Of a stretch of 64,000 nt of DNA, positions 45,020 to 56,002 are shown piece after piece. Each line of letters opens with the position of its first letter. The stretch's first letter is position 1. Origin of the DNA: Adiantum capillus-veneris. Taxonomy: Eukaryota; Streptophyta; Polypodiopsida; Polypodiales; Pteridaceae. The notes beneath the pieces are model-generated. The model saw only the letters and a list, made by a program, of their open reading frames with translations. It was not told the origin of the DNA and did no database searches. The stretch spans positions 154,787,092 to 154,851,091 of the forward strand of contig CM043943.1 of the NCBI GenBank assembly GCA_014529385.2, written 5' to 3'. The translations under genes were made by a program, and so were the position numbers.

Positions 45020-46037
45020 ATGGCTGACAACAACACAGATGTGTTCAAGATGTTTGATGCTGAGGACAGGTTGGATGGGGACAATTACCCTATGTGGGCT
45101 TATATGATGCAACACATTCTTGTGTCAAAAGGTGTCTGGAATATTGTGCAGGGCATTGATGTACATCCTAGTTCTGAGGATGTAGGCAATGTTGAGGATG
45201 TTGCAGGTCTTGCTGCAAGGATTGCTACTATTAGAGTTGTTTTGCCTACGGTAGAACAAGCTCGTTGGGATGTAAAGGATGCGCAGGCTTATGCATTGAT
45301 TGCGTTGTCTGTGAAGCGCACCATTGTTCCTCACATTTGTTCAGCAAAATCTGCAAAACAGGCTTGGGATCTTCTAGCAGGTCTTTATGCAAGCCGCAAT
45401 GAGGCTAATTTTGCTTTGCTGCGTAAACAACTGGAGTCAAAGATTATGCATGAGGAAGATGATATGGACACTTTTCTTGTTGGTCTCAAGGATATCAATG
45501 AGCAACTTATTTATGCAGGTGAAGTCATTTTAGATAGTTCCCTTGTGCAGACTGTTCTTGATGTCTTACCAGATTCTTACCAGACTTTTGCTAGTACTTG
45601 GAGACTTATGACCCAAGGAAATCCTGAAGTTGTCAAGTTTGATGAATTATGCACATTGTTGTTGCAAGAGTCACTTTCTAGAAAAATAGGACTAGATAGT
45701 GTGCAGTTGAACAGGCTTTTATTGCTTCTCAAAGAAAGGGTGGCAACAGCAATGCAGCCACTTCTTATGGTTCTGCTACGAGTGGCAAAACTTCTGTTCC
45801 CAATGCTTCTACTGGCAGCACTTCATCTGGAAATTCTGGTGATAAGGGAAAAAAGAAGATGCGTTGCCATTATTGTAAAGCTAATGATCAAGCAGTGTCC
45901 TAGGTTGAAGGCCAAAGAGGCTAAGAAGAAAGAGGGTGGTTCCACTGCAAATGCTGGTTCCACTACAAATGCAGCCATTGTTGAGTTTTCTGTGAAAGGA
46001 GACTGTAATGCTCATGTTGATGTAGAATGGGCTTTTA
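45020..46037 (+). pseudogene. copia B gag with CCHC knuckle
   Basis: The ATG at 45020 starts MADNNTDVFKMFDAEDRLDG, then NYPMWAYMMQHILVSKGVWN, SAKQAWDLLAGLYASR, EEDDMDTFLVGLKDINEQL and VLPDSYQTFASTW, a complete copia gag domain with YPMW and W-L blocks. A frameshift near 45690 moves to a frame with Gly/Ser-rich text and the knuckle MRCHYCKANDQ near 45858, where histidine is replaced by glutamine. Another shift restores the first frame at KQCPRLKAKEAKKK. The minus copy at 56700-57666 encodes the same protein. Confidence 0.88.
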
Positions 46038-47333
46038 GTGCAAAGTGCACTTACAATCCTGTTGTCCATGATGCATGCATGTCAGTTTGCTGCAGATTCA
46101 CATGTGTGGTATTTCGACAGTGGTGCTACAAAGCACATTACCTCACATCGTGAATTGTTCACTTCTCTTGATTCTGTTCCTCATGGGAATTCTATCACTT
46201 GTGCCAACAATGCCTCTTATCCAGTTGAGGCTGTTGGAAAGATTGTGCTTACTGCTGCTAATGGCAGTTATTTCACACTTGTTGATGCACTTTATACACC
46301 TGGGATCAAGAAGAATCTTTTGTCTGTATCTGCACTTACTAGACTTGGACTTGTAGTCAAATTTGTGGATGATAGATGTACAATTCATGCTCTCAGTTTT
46401 GGTGATGAAATCATTGCATCTGCAAAACTTTGGCATGCAATTTTCGGTCATCTAAATTTTGCCAGTTTGCTGCGTTTGCAGAAATCTGATATGGTTGCTT
46501 CTTTGCCACCTCTTGAAGCACCTGTCAAACATGTTTGTGAAGGGTGTATTTTGGGTAAGATGCAACGTTCAAAGTTTCCAAAAGATTGTTCAGTTCAGGC
46601 CACATGCAGGTTACAGCTTGTGCATAGTGATGTTTGTGGGCCCATGCAAACTCCTTCCTTGGGCAATTACCTTTACTTTGTGACTTTCATTGATGATTAC
46701 TCTAGGCATGCATGGGTATTTCCGCTTAAAGCAAAGTCCAAAGTTTTTATATGCTTCAAAAAATTTCTGTGTATGGCTGAAAATGTCTCGCAATGTACTA
46801 TGGGCACCCTCCGTTCCGATCGAGGGGGGGAGTACATGTCTCATGAATTTAATTCATCTCTGGCTAGCCATGGGATAAAACACCAATGTATAGTGCCTTA
46901 TACGCCTCAGCAAAATGGTGTTGCTGCGAGGAAAAACACGTCACTTACGGTAATGGCACAATGTATGGTCAAAAGTCAAGCTTTGCCGCATTCTTTTTGG
47001 CTTGAGGCCATCATGTGTGCCACTTATGTACTAAACAGGTGTCCTACAAAAGCTTTGCAGTCTATTACTCCATATGAAGCATGGAATGATAGAAAGCCTT
47101 CTATTGAGCACGTGCATATTTTTTGCTGTTTGGCATATGCTTTGGTGCCACAAACACAACACAGAAAATTGGATGATAAAGCTATCAAATGTATTTTTGT
47201 TGGTTATAGTGTTGAAAGCAAAGGTTACAGGTTGTATCATCCGCAAAAAAAATGTATTCTGGTTTCACGGGATGTAGTGTTTGTGGAAGATTCTGTTCAA
47301 CCCTTGTTGTCCGTATTAGGGATAGTAATGTAA
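46038..47333 (+). pseudogene. copia B protease and integrase
   Basis: Open frame of 431 codons. The protease shows VWYFDSGATKHITSH with an intact D-S-G-A site. The pre-integrase finger shows WHAIFGHLNF and CEGCILGK. The integrase core holds LQLVHSDVCGP, TFIDDYSRHAW, LRSDRGGEYM and YTPQQNGVAARKN. Both catalytic aspartates are kept but the glutamate is alanine. The C-terminal region (HRKLDDKAIKCIFVGYS) ends at a frameshift near 47310. Compared with the minus copy, about 100 bp is missing before WHAIFGH. Confidence 0.9.
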
Positions 47334-48855
47334 GCTCACAGGACATTTATGACACTTTGTTGCCTCTTTTCAGTGGTGGAAATACGAATGTAAATTCCAA
47401 TGAGGCAAATGTACAGCCTATGGGGTTTCTGAAAATGTTACAGATCAGCCTATTATTGATGCAGATGTACATGATGTACTTGATGAGGAAAGGGCTGAAA
47501 ATGAGCAGGCTAGAGGTATGCCAAAATGGTTGGTGCATACATTGCGTGACAGTAAATTGGATGCACCTTTGTCTAGTCGTACTTGTTCAGGCTCTCACCA
47601 TGCATCTTATGCATCAAATTGTTATGCTTTGGTTGTATCTAGCTTACATGATGTTGAGGAGCCTCTATCTTTTGATGAAGCACAAAATTCAAAACATTGG
47701 GTGGCTGTCATGCAATCAAAATATGATGCACTTATAGAAAATGACACATGAACTTTATGTGATTTGCCTCCTGGCAAAAAGGCCATTGGTATGAAGTGGG
47801 TTTAAAAGTTGAAATGCAAGCCGGATGGTGAGATCGATCGATATAAGGCTCGACTTGTTGTAAAGGGTTATGCATAGAAAAAAGGCATAGATTATGAAGA
47901 GACTTTTGCTCCCACTTGTCGTATCACTACTGTGCGTTTTCTATGTGCATTGGCAGCTCATTTTTGTTGGGATGTACATCAATCAGACATTGTTACTACT
48001 TTCTTGAATGGTGACATATTTGAGGAAGTTTCTGTAACGCAGCCTCGCGGTTTTATCAAGAAAGGACAAGAGGACAAAGTGCGCAAATGTAACAAGGATT
48101 TGTATGGGTTGAAGCAATCTCCTTGTGCTTGGTGTTAGAAAGCTGACACTCGTTTGGTCAAACAAGGCTTTCATAACAGTCCAACAGAAAGCACATTGTA
48201 TGTAAAGCGCGAGGTTAATGTACTTCTCATTGTGGTTCTTTATCTAGATGATTTGCTGATCACTGGACCAAATGAGAGACATATTGCTGAATTTAAGGCT
48301 GATTTGAATGCTACTTTCAAGATGAAAGATTTGGGGCTGTTGCATCACCATTTGGGCATACAGTTTAAGCATTGTGATGGTGGTATTGCCTTGTGTCACA
48401 AAAGTTACATAGAGACACTGTTATGTATGTTTGGACTTGAGGATTGGAAACCTATTGGCACTCCCATGGAAACAGGTTTGAAATTGAGTCTTCATGACGC
48501 TGGTGATCCTACTGATGTCACTCTTTACCAAAATGTTGTTAGATGCCTCATTTATGTATGCAACACGAGGCCAGATATTCAGTTTTCAGTCTCACAGGTC
48601 AGCAGATTTATACATAGCCCAGGGTCTAAGCATTGGCAGGCTGTCAAGACGATTTTCCACTACCTTAGTGGCACTTTACATCTTGGCTTATTTTATCCCA
48701 AGGGGGGATCATTGCCGCCAGACTTACATGCTTTTTTGGACTCAGATTGGGCTACTTGTTGTGACACGCAAGTGTCCACAAGTGGTTTTTGTTTCATGCA
48801 TCTTCCCTTTAGTCATGTGCCAGCTCTTGTTCACCGCATCACTCTAGGGAGGATT
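47334..48855 (+). pseudogene. copia B reverse transcriptase with truncated RNase H
   Basis: The frame resumes with an acidic linker, then SFDEAQNSKHWVAVMQSKYD, KAIGMKWV, RYKARLVVKGYA, ETFAPTCRITTVRFLCALAA and FLNGDIFEEV, the active-site box LYLDDLLITG, and TRPDIQFSVSQVSRFIHSP. In-frame stops are at about 47749, 47803, 47876 and 48136. RNase H begins (FLDSDWATCCDTQVSTSGFC) but diverges into unrelated text 50 bases later and meets the LTR at 48856, so its later catalytic residues are gone. The active-site YLDD is intact. Confidence 0.9.
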
Positions 48856-49082
48856 TGTTACCATATACATGTGGTAGTGATGTGTGTGAACACACTAGGA
48901 CCGTCGGGGCCTTTTTTCCCTCTTTAGGAGGTTTTTCCCCCCGTGCATTGGATATACACCCATCACTCTAGGGCTATCTATCTTTCTATAGCACACTAAG
49001 GAACACACTCTCTAATGTGTGCCTTGAGCTTCCTTCGTCTTCTCCAAGCTATGTGCGTTTCTTTGCAACCTAAATTCCAACA
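48856..49082 (+). repeat. 3' LTR of copia B
   Basis: 227 bp, TGTTACCATA to ATTCCAACA. The bases beside the two LTRs (TTTTT left, TTTGT right) agree at four of five positions, weak evidence for a decayed target duplication. Confidence 0.93.
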
Positions 49083-49450
49083 TTTGTGACATTTTGTTCT
49101 AGTTATAGAGACAAATCTACCAAATTTTCACCAGGTTTTATGTGCTTTGTGACAGGTGCTAGAGAGCTATTTTGGTTTGTGCCTATGCGGATGATCATTT
49201 CGCTTGCACTCTCATTGCGTATGGTCATTGTTGATGCATGATTGGTCCTTGGTTTTGGTAGAGGGTTATGCGCTTTATGGAATAGTTTCCATAATTTTGG
49301 TAGCAAGTGTTTGATCAGCTAATTTTGTTTTGCATTGTGTTGAGCGGTTATGCTCTTGTGGACAATGCATCACTTTGTGTGGCTTCATCCCGAGACTCAT
49401 TTTATGCTCAGTTATGCCACTTGCAGTGATAGTTCATCATTGGATACACC

Positions 49451-49644
49451 ATTAGGATAAATTTGGACTCACAAAGGGTCCCTTTAAGGAGTTTGACTTT
49501 ACCTCTCTCTACCTCTTTCTAATTGTCAAACCTCCGCCAACTTTGGAGTTTGTTTGCAAAAATTTATCCATGGCCCGTTTTGGTAGAGAGAGGTAAAGTC
49601 AAACTCCTTAAAGGGCCCCTTTGTGAGTCCAAATTTTGCCTAAT
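49451..49644. mobile_element. foldback MITE, copy 2 (internally deleted)
   Basis: Same ends as 39561-39937 but inverted, with one arm shortened to about 70 bp. It lies in relic R2, where the paralogous R1 (about 19310) is uninterrupted, giving a natural empty site. Confidence 0.9.
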
Positions 49645-50057
49645 GCAGGTATGTATCAAACAGATCTCAGAGCCGTAGACATGTGGTTTTCTGACATTGT
49701 GGTAGACCAAGACACATGAGGAGATGTTGTTGCAGGCATTGGAGATAGTGAAGGTTTCCATTGGTTGTTGTTGAGAGTATGAGTGTGGTAGAAACTTCTA
49801 CTTCTGTAGGTTCACCCAAGCATATGTAGACTTTGTATCACGATTCACAGTTGGACAACAATGCTTATGCCATGTTACTCCTCACAGAGAGTGGTTTAGC
49901 ATGTTTTTTTCTCTAAGACAGGATGGTGTTCATGGTATGGGTGACATTTATTTCACTTCCCAGTGGCAGTATGCTTGTGCTCCATGACGTTTAGTATGTG
50001 TGTGATGCTTGTAGGAGTTTGATCTCCATCTTGCAGCTCCAAGATCATGGGTGTCAT

Positions 50058-50724
50058 TGTTAGGAAATAAGACGTAGCTAAATAGATTTTTGAGTAGATT
50101 ACTTAATGGAGAGAGATAGATTTCACACACAAGAGATTATAGAGTAGAGAGAGAGAGAGAGAGTACACACGATATACGTGGTTCACCCAATGTGGGATAC
50201 GTCCATGGGAAAGCAGCCACTCAATGGCTTTAGCACTTCAAAAGAAGAAGTAGTTTACAAACGGATTAAACCCTTGATAGAGCTCCCGCCTTGCTTCATT
50301 CTCACCACCTCACACTCACCTTGTTGCATCAACTTCACACTATGAAATGTGTGTAGAAATGGCCTCCTTTTATAGGCCAAAAGGGCTACCCTCTCTTATG
50401 AGAGGCAGCCATGTGTAGCCGTCCTTGTGCGAATAAGTCCAAATCGGACCCTCCAATCTGCCCATGTGTGGCCGCCTTTGAGAAGACAAGTCCGCTTTTG
50501 AATTCGGTCACCGGCTACCGGCCATTGACTTCCGACCACCGTCCATCGGCCATTGACTACCGGCCACCGGCCAACCGACCGGTTGTTTTCCGACCACTTT
50601 CCAGCCGCCATCCGGCCATAATATTCCGGCGAAAAAAAAGTCTCGAGGGCGGAGGCCTCTAAAGTTGCCCTTGATTCTTGTCCGTGAAAATTTTGGTTTC
50701 CAGTGAGTGATTTTCCTTCACGCA
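50058..50724 (-). repeat. LTR of copia A' (same family as element A)
   Basis: Inverted relative of 2821-3461 from TGTTAGGAAAT to TTCACGCA. It carries the TATA box (50368-50374), the GGTGGCCGG repeats and a GA microsatellite. About 667 bp. Confidence 0.9.
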
Positions 50725-50965
50725 CGATGGCTTCTCCTCATAATGGGGGCCACTTGGAGACTGATCTCCAAACCAAACCTGTGACTGCTTTCCATTCTGG
50801 CTTCTTATCCTTGAATGTCGATTGAAGATGAGCAAAAGCTCAACTTCTCCTTGTTGACCACCTTTGTAAACATGTCTGCAGGATTTTCACTTGTATGCAC
50901 CTTTCCTAGCGTTAGCTGTCCCTCTTCCAAAAGAGTACGTATGAAGTGATATCTCACCTCAATGT
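50725..50965 (-). pseudogene. copia A' RNase H end and LTR-proximal spacer
   Basis: On the minus strand IEVRYHFIRTLLEEGQLTLG and VHTSENPADMFTKVVNKEKL, ending in a stop near 50820, then about 95 bp of spacer with a purine tract (ATGAGGAGAAG) before the LTR. It preserves the 140 bp that element A lost. Similarity stops at about 50965 against GC-rich sequence (CCCGTTTCGGACCCC), so the rest of the element is missing. Confidence 0.88.
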
Positions 50966-51329
50966 CGTTCCCGTTTCGGACCCCTACCCGTTCCCCCATT
51001 CCGCGGGGATCCCGTTGTCGTTCCCGTTCCGCGTTCCGGGTAACTATGATGCAAACGCCGATGTCCATGAAACCGAAGACCACTTGGGCGTGTCGGTTCC
51101 TAATCGTGTTTTTGAAGAGTGACAGGAAACCCAAGAAAGAAGGGCTTGTCCAGCCTCCCCTTGTTCCTCTTTTCACTCATTGAGAGCGGACCGTGCACTT
51201 AGCGGCCGGCCAATCGACGTGAGGTGGGAAAAAGCAACCTTGGTGTGAGCGCAAGGCCGCCAAGGGTGCACCTGCAGGGAAGAGTAGAGCTCCGGTAAGA
51301 GAAGATCCTTCTCTAACACAGATTGCAAG
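50966..51329. other. GC-rich junction sequence
   Basis: CCCGTTCC/CCGCGGGGATCCCG-rich sequence near 50970-51050, then mixed sequence. No gene supported. It separates copia A' from the end of the gag-protease frame. Confidence 0.4.
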
Positions 51330-54300
51330 CTAAAGAAGAACCTGGATGGGTGGGTAGGGGTGAGGGGGGCTAGGGCAGTAGATGAAATCCATGGTCCCCT
51401 GGTTGAAAGAGGAGATGCTACAGAGCACAGCCACCATGAGCAGGACAACTATAAAGAGAATGGAATTCATCAGGCAAGACGAGCTCTGTGAAGGGAGCTT
51501 TGTTCTAGGAGAAGCAGACACCAATGGGGCTGATTTTTTATGTTGGGTGAACTTCTATCGAGGAGATTTCTTCCCACTTCTATTTTCCTCCATAGGCTCA
51601 CCAAATTCAAAGACTTCCCCCGAGGGCGCATCCAGAGTAACTTCTATGGCCTTCAACCTTTGAGCTGGCTCAGGTGGCTCATTGGGGTTAGTTACTGTGG
51701 AAACAATGGAAGAGGGTGTACCTCTAGGCAAGGAGTGAATAGAGACTCCATAGCACGGCATAGATTTGGTAGCTTCTAACCACTCCAGCAGATCTTCGTC
51801 TGACCCTTCAGGTGTAGTAGGTTGTTCTTGTTCAGGGTTGCTTTCCATTGACAAAGAAACTTGTTGCACCACGGGATCCATACCTCCTTCTAAAAGAATC
51901 GGTTGCATCGAGGAGCCAGAAGTATGTATCCATATTGCATCATTTCCCCAATCATGGAGTGCTTTAGTGTGTCGCAGCCATGGTCTTCCAATAAGCAAGG
52001 GAAATCCGCCCTCAACCTAGGGAAGACGAACCACCACAAAATCCAAGTTAAAAGTAAAGTCCTGTACCTACAGACGCACATTGTCCACTATGCCCACTGG
52101 GTAGAGTGTCCGCTGGTCGGCCAATGTAACTGTGAAGGGAGCAGGGCGAGTAGGCTGTAGACCTAGAGCTAACATAGTGAACTCGGGCATCAAGTTGATG
52201 CCAGATCCACCATCCACTATCACTCCTGAGAAATGCTGGCCCACTGTCAGGCGAGGGCTTCTATAATCAGTGAGTGGAGCAACGGGATTGGATATCATAT
52301 AGGACTCTGACGATCGCACTGGGAGGTGCCCACCACTAGGACCTGCTCCAAGGTAAAGTGACTGAATGACTACAAGGGTGTCACTTCTGAAACTTGCATC
52401 TAGCCGCAACATGTCATAGAGGGACACTTGTTGGAAAGTGTTCTTCAAGACTGTCTCTGCTATAAGCTTCTCTTTTTCTACCTGTTGTTGTTCCTCTTGT
52501 ACCTTGATCTTCTATAGATCGGAAACTGCTTCCAAGAAAGCTTCATCAATATCGGAGAGCAAGGATTTCGATTCCTTCATGGCACTGGGGGATGGCTTGT
52601 TAAGGGCTGCAGGCAGGGTATCCACTGGTGTGAGAATGTGTGGGGGAGTTGAACTTGATGTAATGCTAAGACCGAGAGCGGCTCTCTGGGCCCGGGTGAG
52701 GATGCTCGATGGCTCCTCTGCCAACTGCGGCGGCTTATTTTGAGGGGTAACCACATGGGTAGAAGGGAGCGGCTAGGAAACGGTGCTCACTGCTATCAAA
52801 TTTAGCTTGGGAAAGGCAAACTCATTCTGGCTTTGACTTGAGTTCGAAGCAGTGGATGCACGAAGTTTAGGGAAATCCTTACTGTAGTGATCCTTTGTTT
52901 CAGGGCAATGACGGCAAGGAGGGGACCCTTCTGGCAGGGGGCATTTGCTTTGGTAATGCCCATATTCCCCGCATCTGTAGCACAAAATGGGCCGATTCAA
53001 AGGGCGAGTCGAAGGGCGAGGTGGTCCTTGCTCCTGGTGCATTGAGTTGGAGGTGAAGGCATAGAAGCTTTGAGGTGATGAGGGAGCATGGGTATGATAA
53101 AAGCTCTGAGAGGGAAAAGTGCTATGCATACCTTGCATAGGAGGGGCTGTCAGCAAAGGTGGAATATGGTGTGGATGGACACAGGGAGAAACCATGTTGG
53201 ATGCAGGTGCTAGCCCTTGTTGAAGAGAAGGACCAAGACTTTGTTGTATTTGTCGCAATCCCTTGAGGTAGTAACAATCCTTGTCCTCATGTCCAGATTT
53301 TTCACAGAAGTGGCAGTAAACCCGAAGGGGACATTCCTGTGGAGGGTGCCCTGGAGAGCGGCATGAGCTACACCAAACCGTAGCCTTAGTCTCTTGCTGA
53401 CACTTGAGCTCTTCTAGCTCGCGCTTAATCTGTTCCAATGCCTCGTGATGTGGAGGCTTCTCTTGTCTAAGAGAGAAGGACCTCTCCTCTTGAAGAGCTC
53501 GCTGAAACTTGAGGGCTTCCAGTTCCCTGCGTAAAGAAGTTAAAGGATCAGAAGGACTTTCCAAAAACACAGAGGGGGTCTCTATGTGAGGGGGGTTGGT
53601 GAACAGCTTCCTAGCCCCCTCTATCCTCATAGCAGCTGCGATGAACTCCTCCAGAGTGGCGTCGGGTCGGAGACTCTCTCATAGTTTTTGCTGAGAAGTT
53701 TTGGGAAGCGCCTTCTCTACCTACTTCTTAACCATAAATTCACCTGGTTGCTGGGGAAGCTTGGAAACCAGAGACTTGGTTTTCGTCATAAGTTCAGAAA
53801 ACGTGTCCTCTGGCTGGAGCACCATGTTGGCTAACTCATCCAACACCTTCTCCTGGTAGTCACCGGGCCTGAAAGCTGCACAAAACTGTTGCCTTAAGGC
53901 TGCCCAGGTTACAAAATGGTTCTCTACAAACTGGTTGTACCATTTGTCTGCTAAGCCATCCAAGGTGGATGGAAAGATTACCAACTAAGCATCTTCCCTG
54001 TTAAGACCACGACCCCTACAGAGAGATACAAACCTCCTTGCATGGTCGTCAGCATCTTCTGAAGAGAGTCCTTTGAATGTAGGGAACTTGATGTTTACCT
54101 TAGCCAAAATGCTAGCCAACGGCTCCATGGCCCCTTGCTGAGCTTGTTGCTCAGTAGCCTGCTGTAGCAGAATAGGAGAGAGCTTTACTGGAGAAGGTGA
54201 TCTGGAAGATATGGAACCAAATGAAGGAATGGGTGATATATGTGGAGGTATAGGTGATGAGGTTGATGGACTTCTACTAGGCACAAGAGGTCGTCTTCTG

Positions 54301-54365
54301 TTATAGTACTTCAGAGGGCTCAGTAGTGCGCTTTGACGCTCTACTAACCGCCTTGTATGTGTCAT
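51330..54365 (-). pseudogene. gypsy-type gag-protease with C-terminal hydrophobic segment
   Basis: One uninterrupted phase of about 1012 codons from ATG at 54365, broken by eight internal in-frame stops and no frameshift. Order: basic Pro/Ser-rich N-terminus; gag capsid (NIKFPTFKGLSSEDADDHAR, LADKWYNQFVENHFVTWAAL, FRPGDYQEKVLDELA); a coiled-coil-like stretch; four knuckles or half-knuckles (CSSCRSPGHPPQEC, CHFCEKSGHEDKDC, CYRCGEYGHYQSKC, CRHC-ETKDH); retropepsin (SGVIVDGGSGINLMP, LLIGRPWLR); an acidic tail; then ILFIVVLLMVAVLCSISSF at about 51455-51400, a transmembrane-like helix. No RT follows. Seven internal stops are TAG and one is TGA. Confidence 0.82.
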
Positions 54366-54419
54366 GCAGTGACCACCAACCCAACCAAGCTTTGGGCAAG
54401 AAGACCTTAGAACTGACTG

Positions 54420-54570
54420 AAGACTGGTCTAGACCCTACTAGACCAGGCAACTGACTAGACCAGGGTCGAGGAGAACTAGACCAGGGACGAGGACTGGTT
54501 GGACCAGGGCAAGAGATGACTAGGGCGAGGGAGGACTAGACCAGTTGGTGGACCAGGCAACAGTGCGCCC
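54420..54570 (+). repeat. GACTAGACCAGG-type minisatellite
   Basis: About ten variants of a 12-20 bp unit containing CTAGACCAGG, between the gag start and the C-rich repeat. Confidence 0.8.
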
Positions 54571-54574
54571 TACC

Positions 54575-54860
54575 CACCCCCTCTCTTACCCTCGCCCCTA
54601 CCCACCCCCTCCTTCACCCTCACCCCTACCCTCCCCCTCCCCACTCTCGCCCCTACCCACCCCCTCTCTTACCCTCGCCCCTACCCACCCCCTTCACCCT
54701 CGCCCCTACCCTCCCCCTCCCCCCCCCCCCCTCGCCCCTACCCTCACCCTCCCTTGCCCCTACCCACCCCCTCCCTTGCCCTCGCCCCTACCCAGCCCCC
54801 CCTCGCCCCTATCCACCCCCTCCCTTCCACTCGCCCCTAACCAGCCCCCTATCTATGCCT
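54575..54860 (+). repeat. C-rich minisatellite (CCCTCGCCCCTACCCACCCC)
   Basis: A polypyrimidine-like tract of variable 20-40 bp units, almost free of G on this strand, with a poly-C run near 54718-54731. Able in principle to form i-motif or quadruplex structures. Confidence 0.9.
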
Positions 54861-54899
54861 TCCCACCCCTCTCAGCCTCAGCATGTTCCCCCCCCCCCA

Positions 54900-56002
54900 C
54901 TCCGCATCATAGCTGACTCTCAACTTTCACTTGGTTGCCATCCTGGAGCAAGTTTTTCCTCACCCCACCCGGCATGATAAGATGGCTCGATGGTTGCCAT
55001 CCTGTTGCTGTGAAGGCCTTTCTATTATGCCATCATGATGGAGCTTAACCCTATTTGCGGTGTTACTCGGGCTTATGGTCATCCCACCTTTCGAGAAGAG
55101 TGTTGTTGCAAAAAGTGTGGCAAGGTTCATCTGCAACTGCAAGCATGGACCAAGTCATTTTCCTATCACTATGGTTAGGGCAGATAAAGATGCGTTGGAA
55201 TCAAACTGAGATTATCTCTTTGGTGTAGAGCATCATTTTTTTGCCAATTGGGATTCTTGGATTATGCAATCATACTGAGTCCCGCCTATTCAAAGCTTAA
55301 AACGTTTGCAAGCAGTGCAGTGTGTTTAAACTCCACTTTTGGGCCTAGACCTGATTCAAGAAAGATGTACAGATGCAGTACCTAATGGTTTTCTTTCACA
55401 TTTTTTTCAGTATTCCTCTCACCGGGATGGTGAGCGGTCTTGTGGTGGGCAACCTGTAGCAGGCTACAGTGTCACTTTCACAGGACACACAGTTAGTACA
55501 TTTGGTCTAGGATGGTTCACACTGGATGGACTCTCTGGGTTGGGCAGTGACACGTGGCAGTAGAGATACGGACTGGTCTAGTGGACATCGTGGCAAGGTC
55601 ACCACATGGCTGACATTTATGAGCCGTTGGTGGCTCTTTATGGTGGTACATATGAGTAGTAGCGGTTGGTCATCGGGATGATCTTCTTCACCTCTGGTCC
55701 AGCATCGCGGTTGAGAGCAGTGAGTCTAGACACAGAGCACGTCTTCACCATCCCTGCCTATCTGAGCCTCGACACCCCCACTGTACCTGTGAGTCCTGGG
55801 CTGGAGATGAGTGTGCTGCCACGCCAGAGTCTGTATCAGTCTTTGAGATAGTCGAGTCATATGTTCTGGTCTGCTGTTGTGTCTTTGTGAGCTCTATTGA
55901 TGTCTCTTGTTTCCTTTCTGTTGAGTCTGTTTGAGTGAGATTGTCATGCACATTGCACTGAGGACCACCCACTGTAGAGAGCACAACACATTATCCGCGC
56001 TA
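54900..56002. other. no gene recognised
   Basis: Mixed sequence with short frames only. By position it may be part of the leader of the minus-strand gag-protease element. Ends at the broken edge of copia B'. Confidence 0.45.

Larger units (their letters stand above)
44425..49082 (+). mobile_element. Ty1/copia element B, full length but defective
   Basis: Paired LTRs (44425-44654 and 48856-49082), a perfect tRNA-iMet PBS, then gag, protease, integrase and RT in copia order, 4.66 kb in all. The host sequence on both sides is relic R2. LTRs differ at roughly 7-9 percent of sites by eye, so the insertion is old. Defects: frameshifts in gag and at the integrase/RT boundary, four in-frame stops, and a truncated RNase H. 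Confidence 0.93.
43798..50057 (+). mobile_element. copia-like relic R2, split by later insertions
   Basis: R2 runs 43798-44424, is interrupted by copia B (44425-49082) and resumes 49083-50057, itself holding a foldback MITE at 49451-49644. Colinear similarity with R1 (18765-19726) shows that the flanks belong together. It ends at 50057 against the LTR of copia A'. Only short protein traces remain. Confidence 0.75.

Noticed and set aside
54545-54916. 123-codon proline-rich open frame that could be an extensin-like protein
   Set aside because: It is a direct reading of the C-rich minisatellite, with no signal peptide or extensin SPPPP-Tyr spacing.
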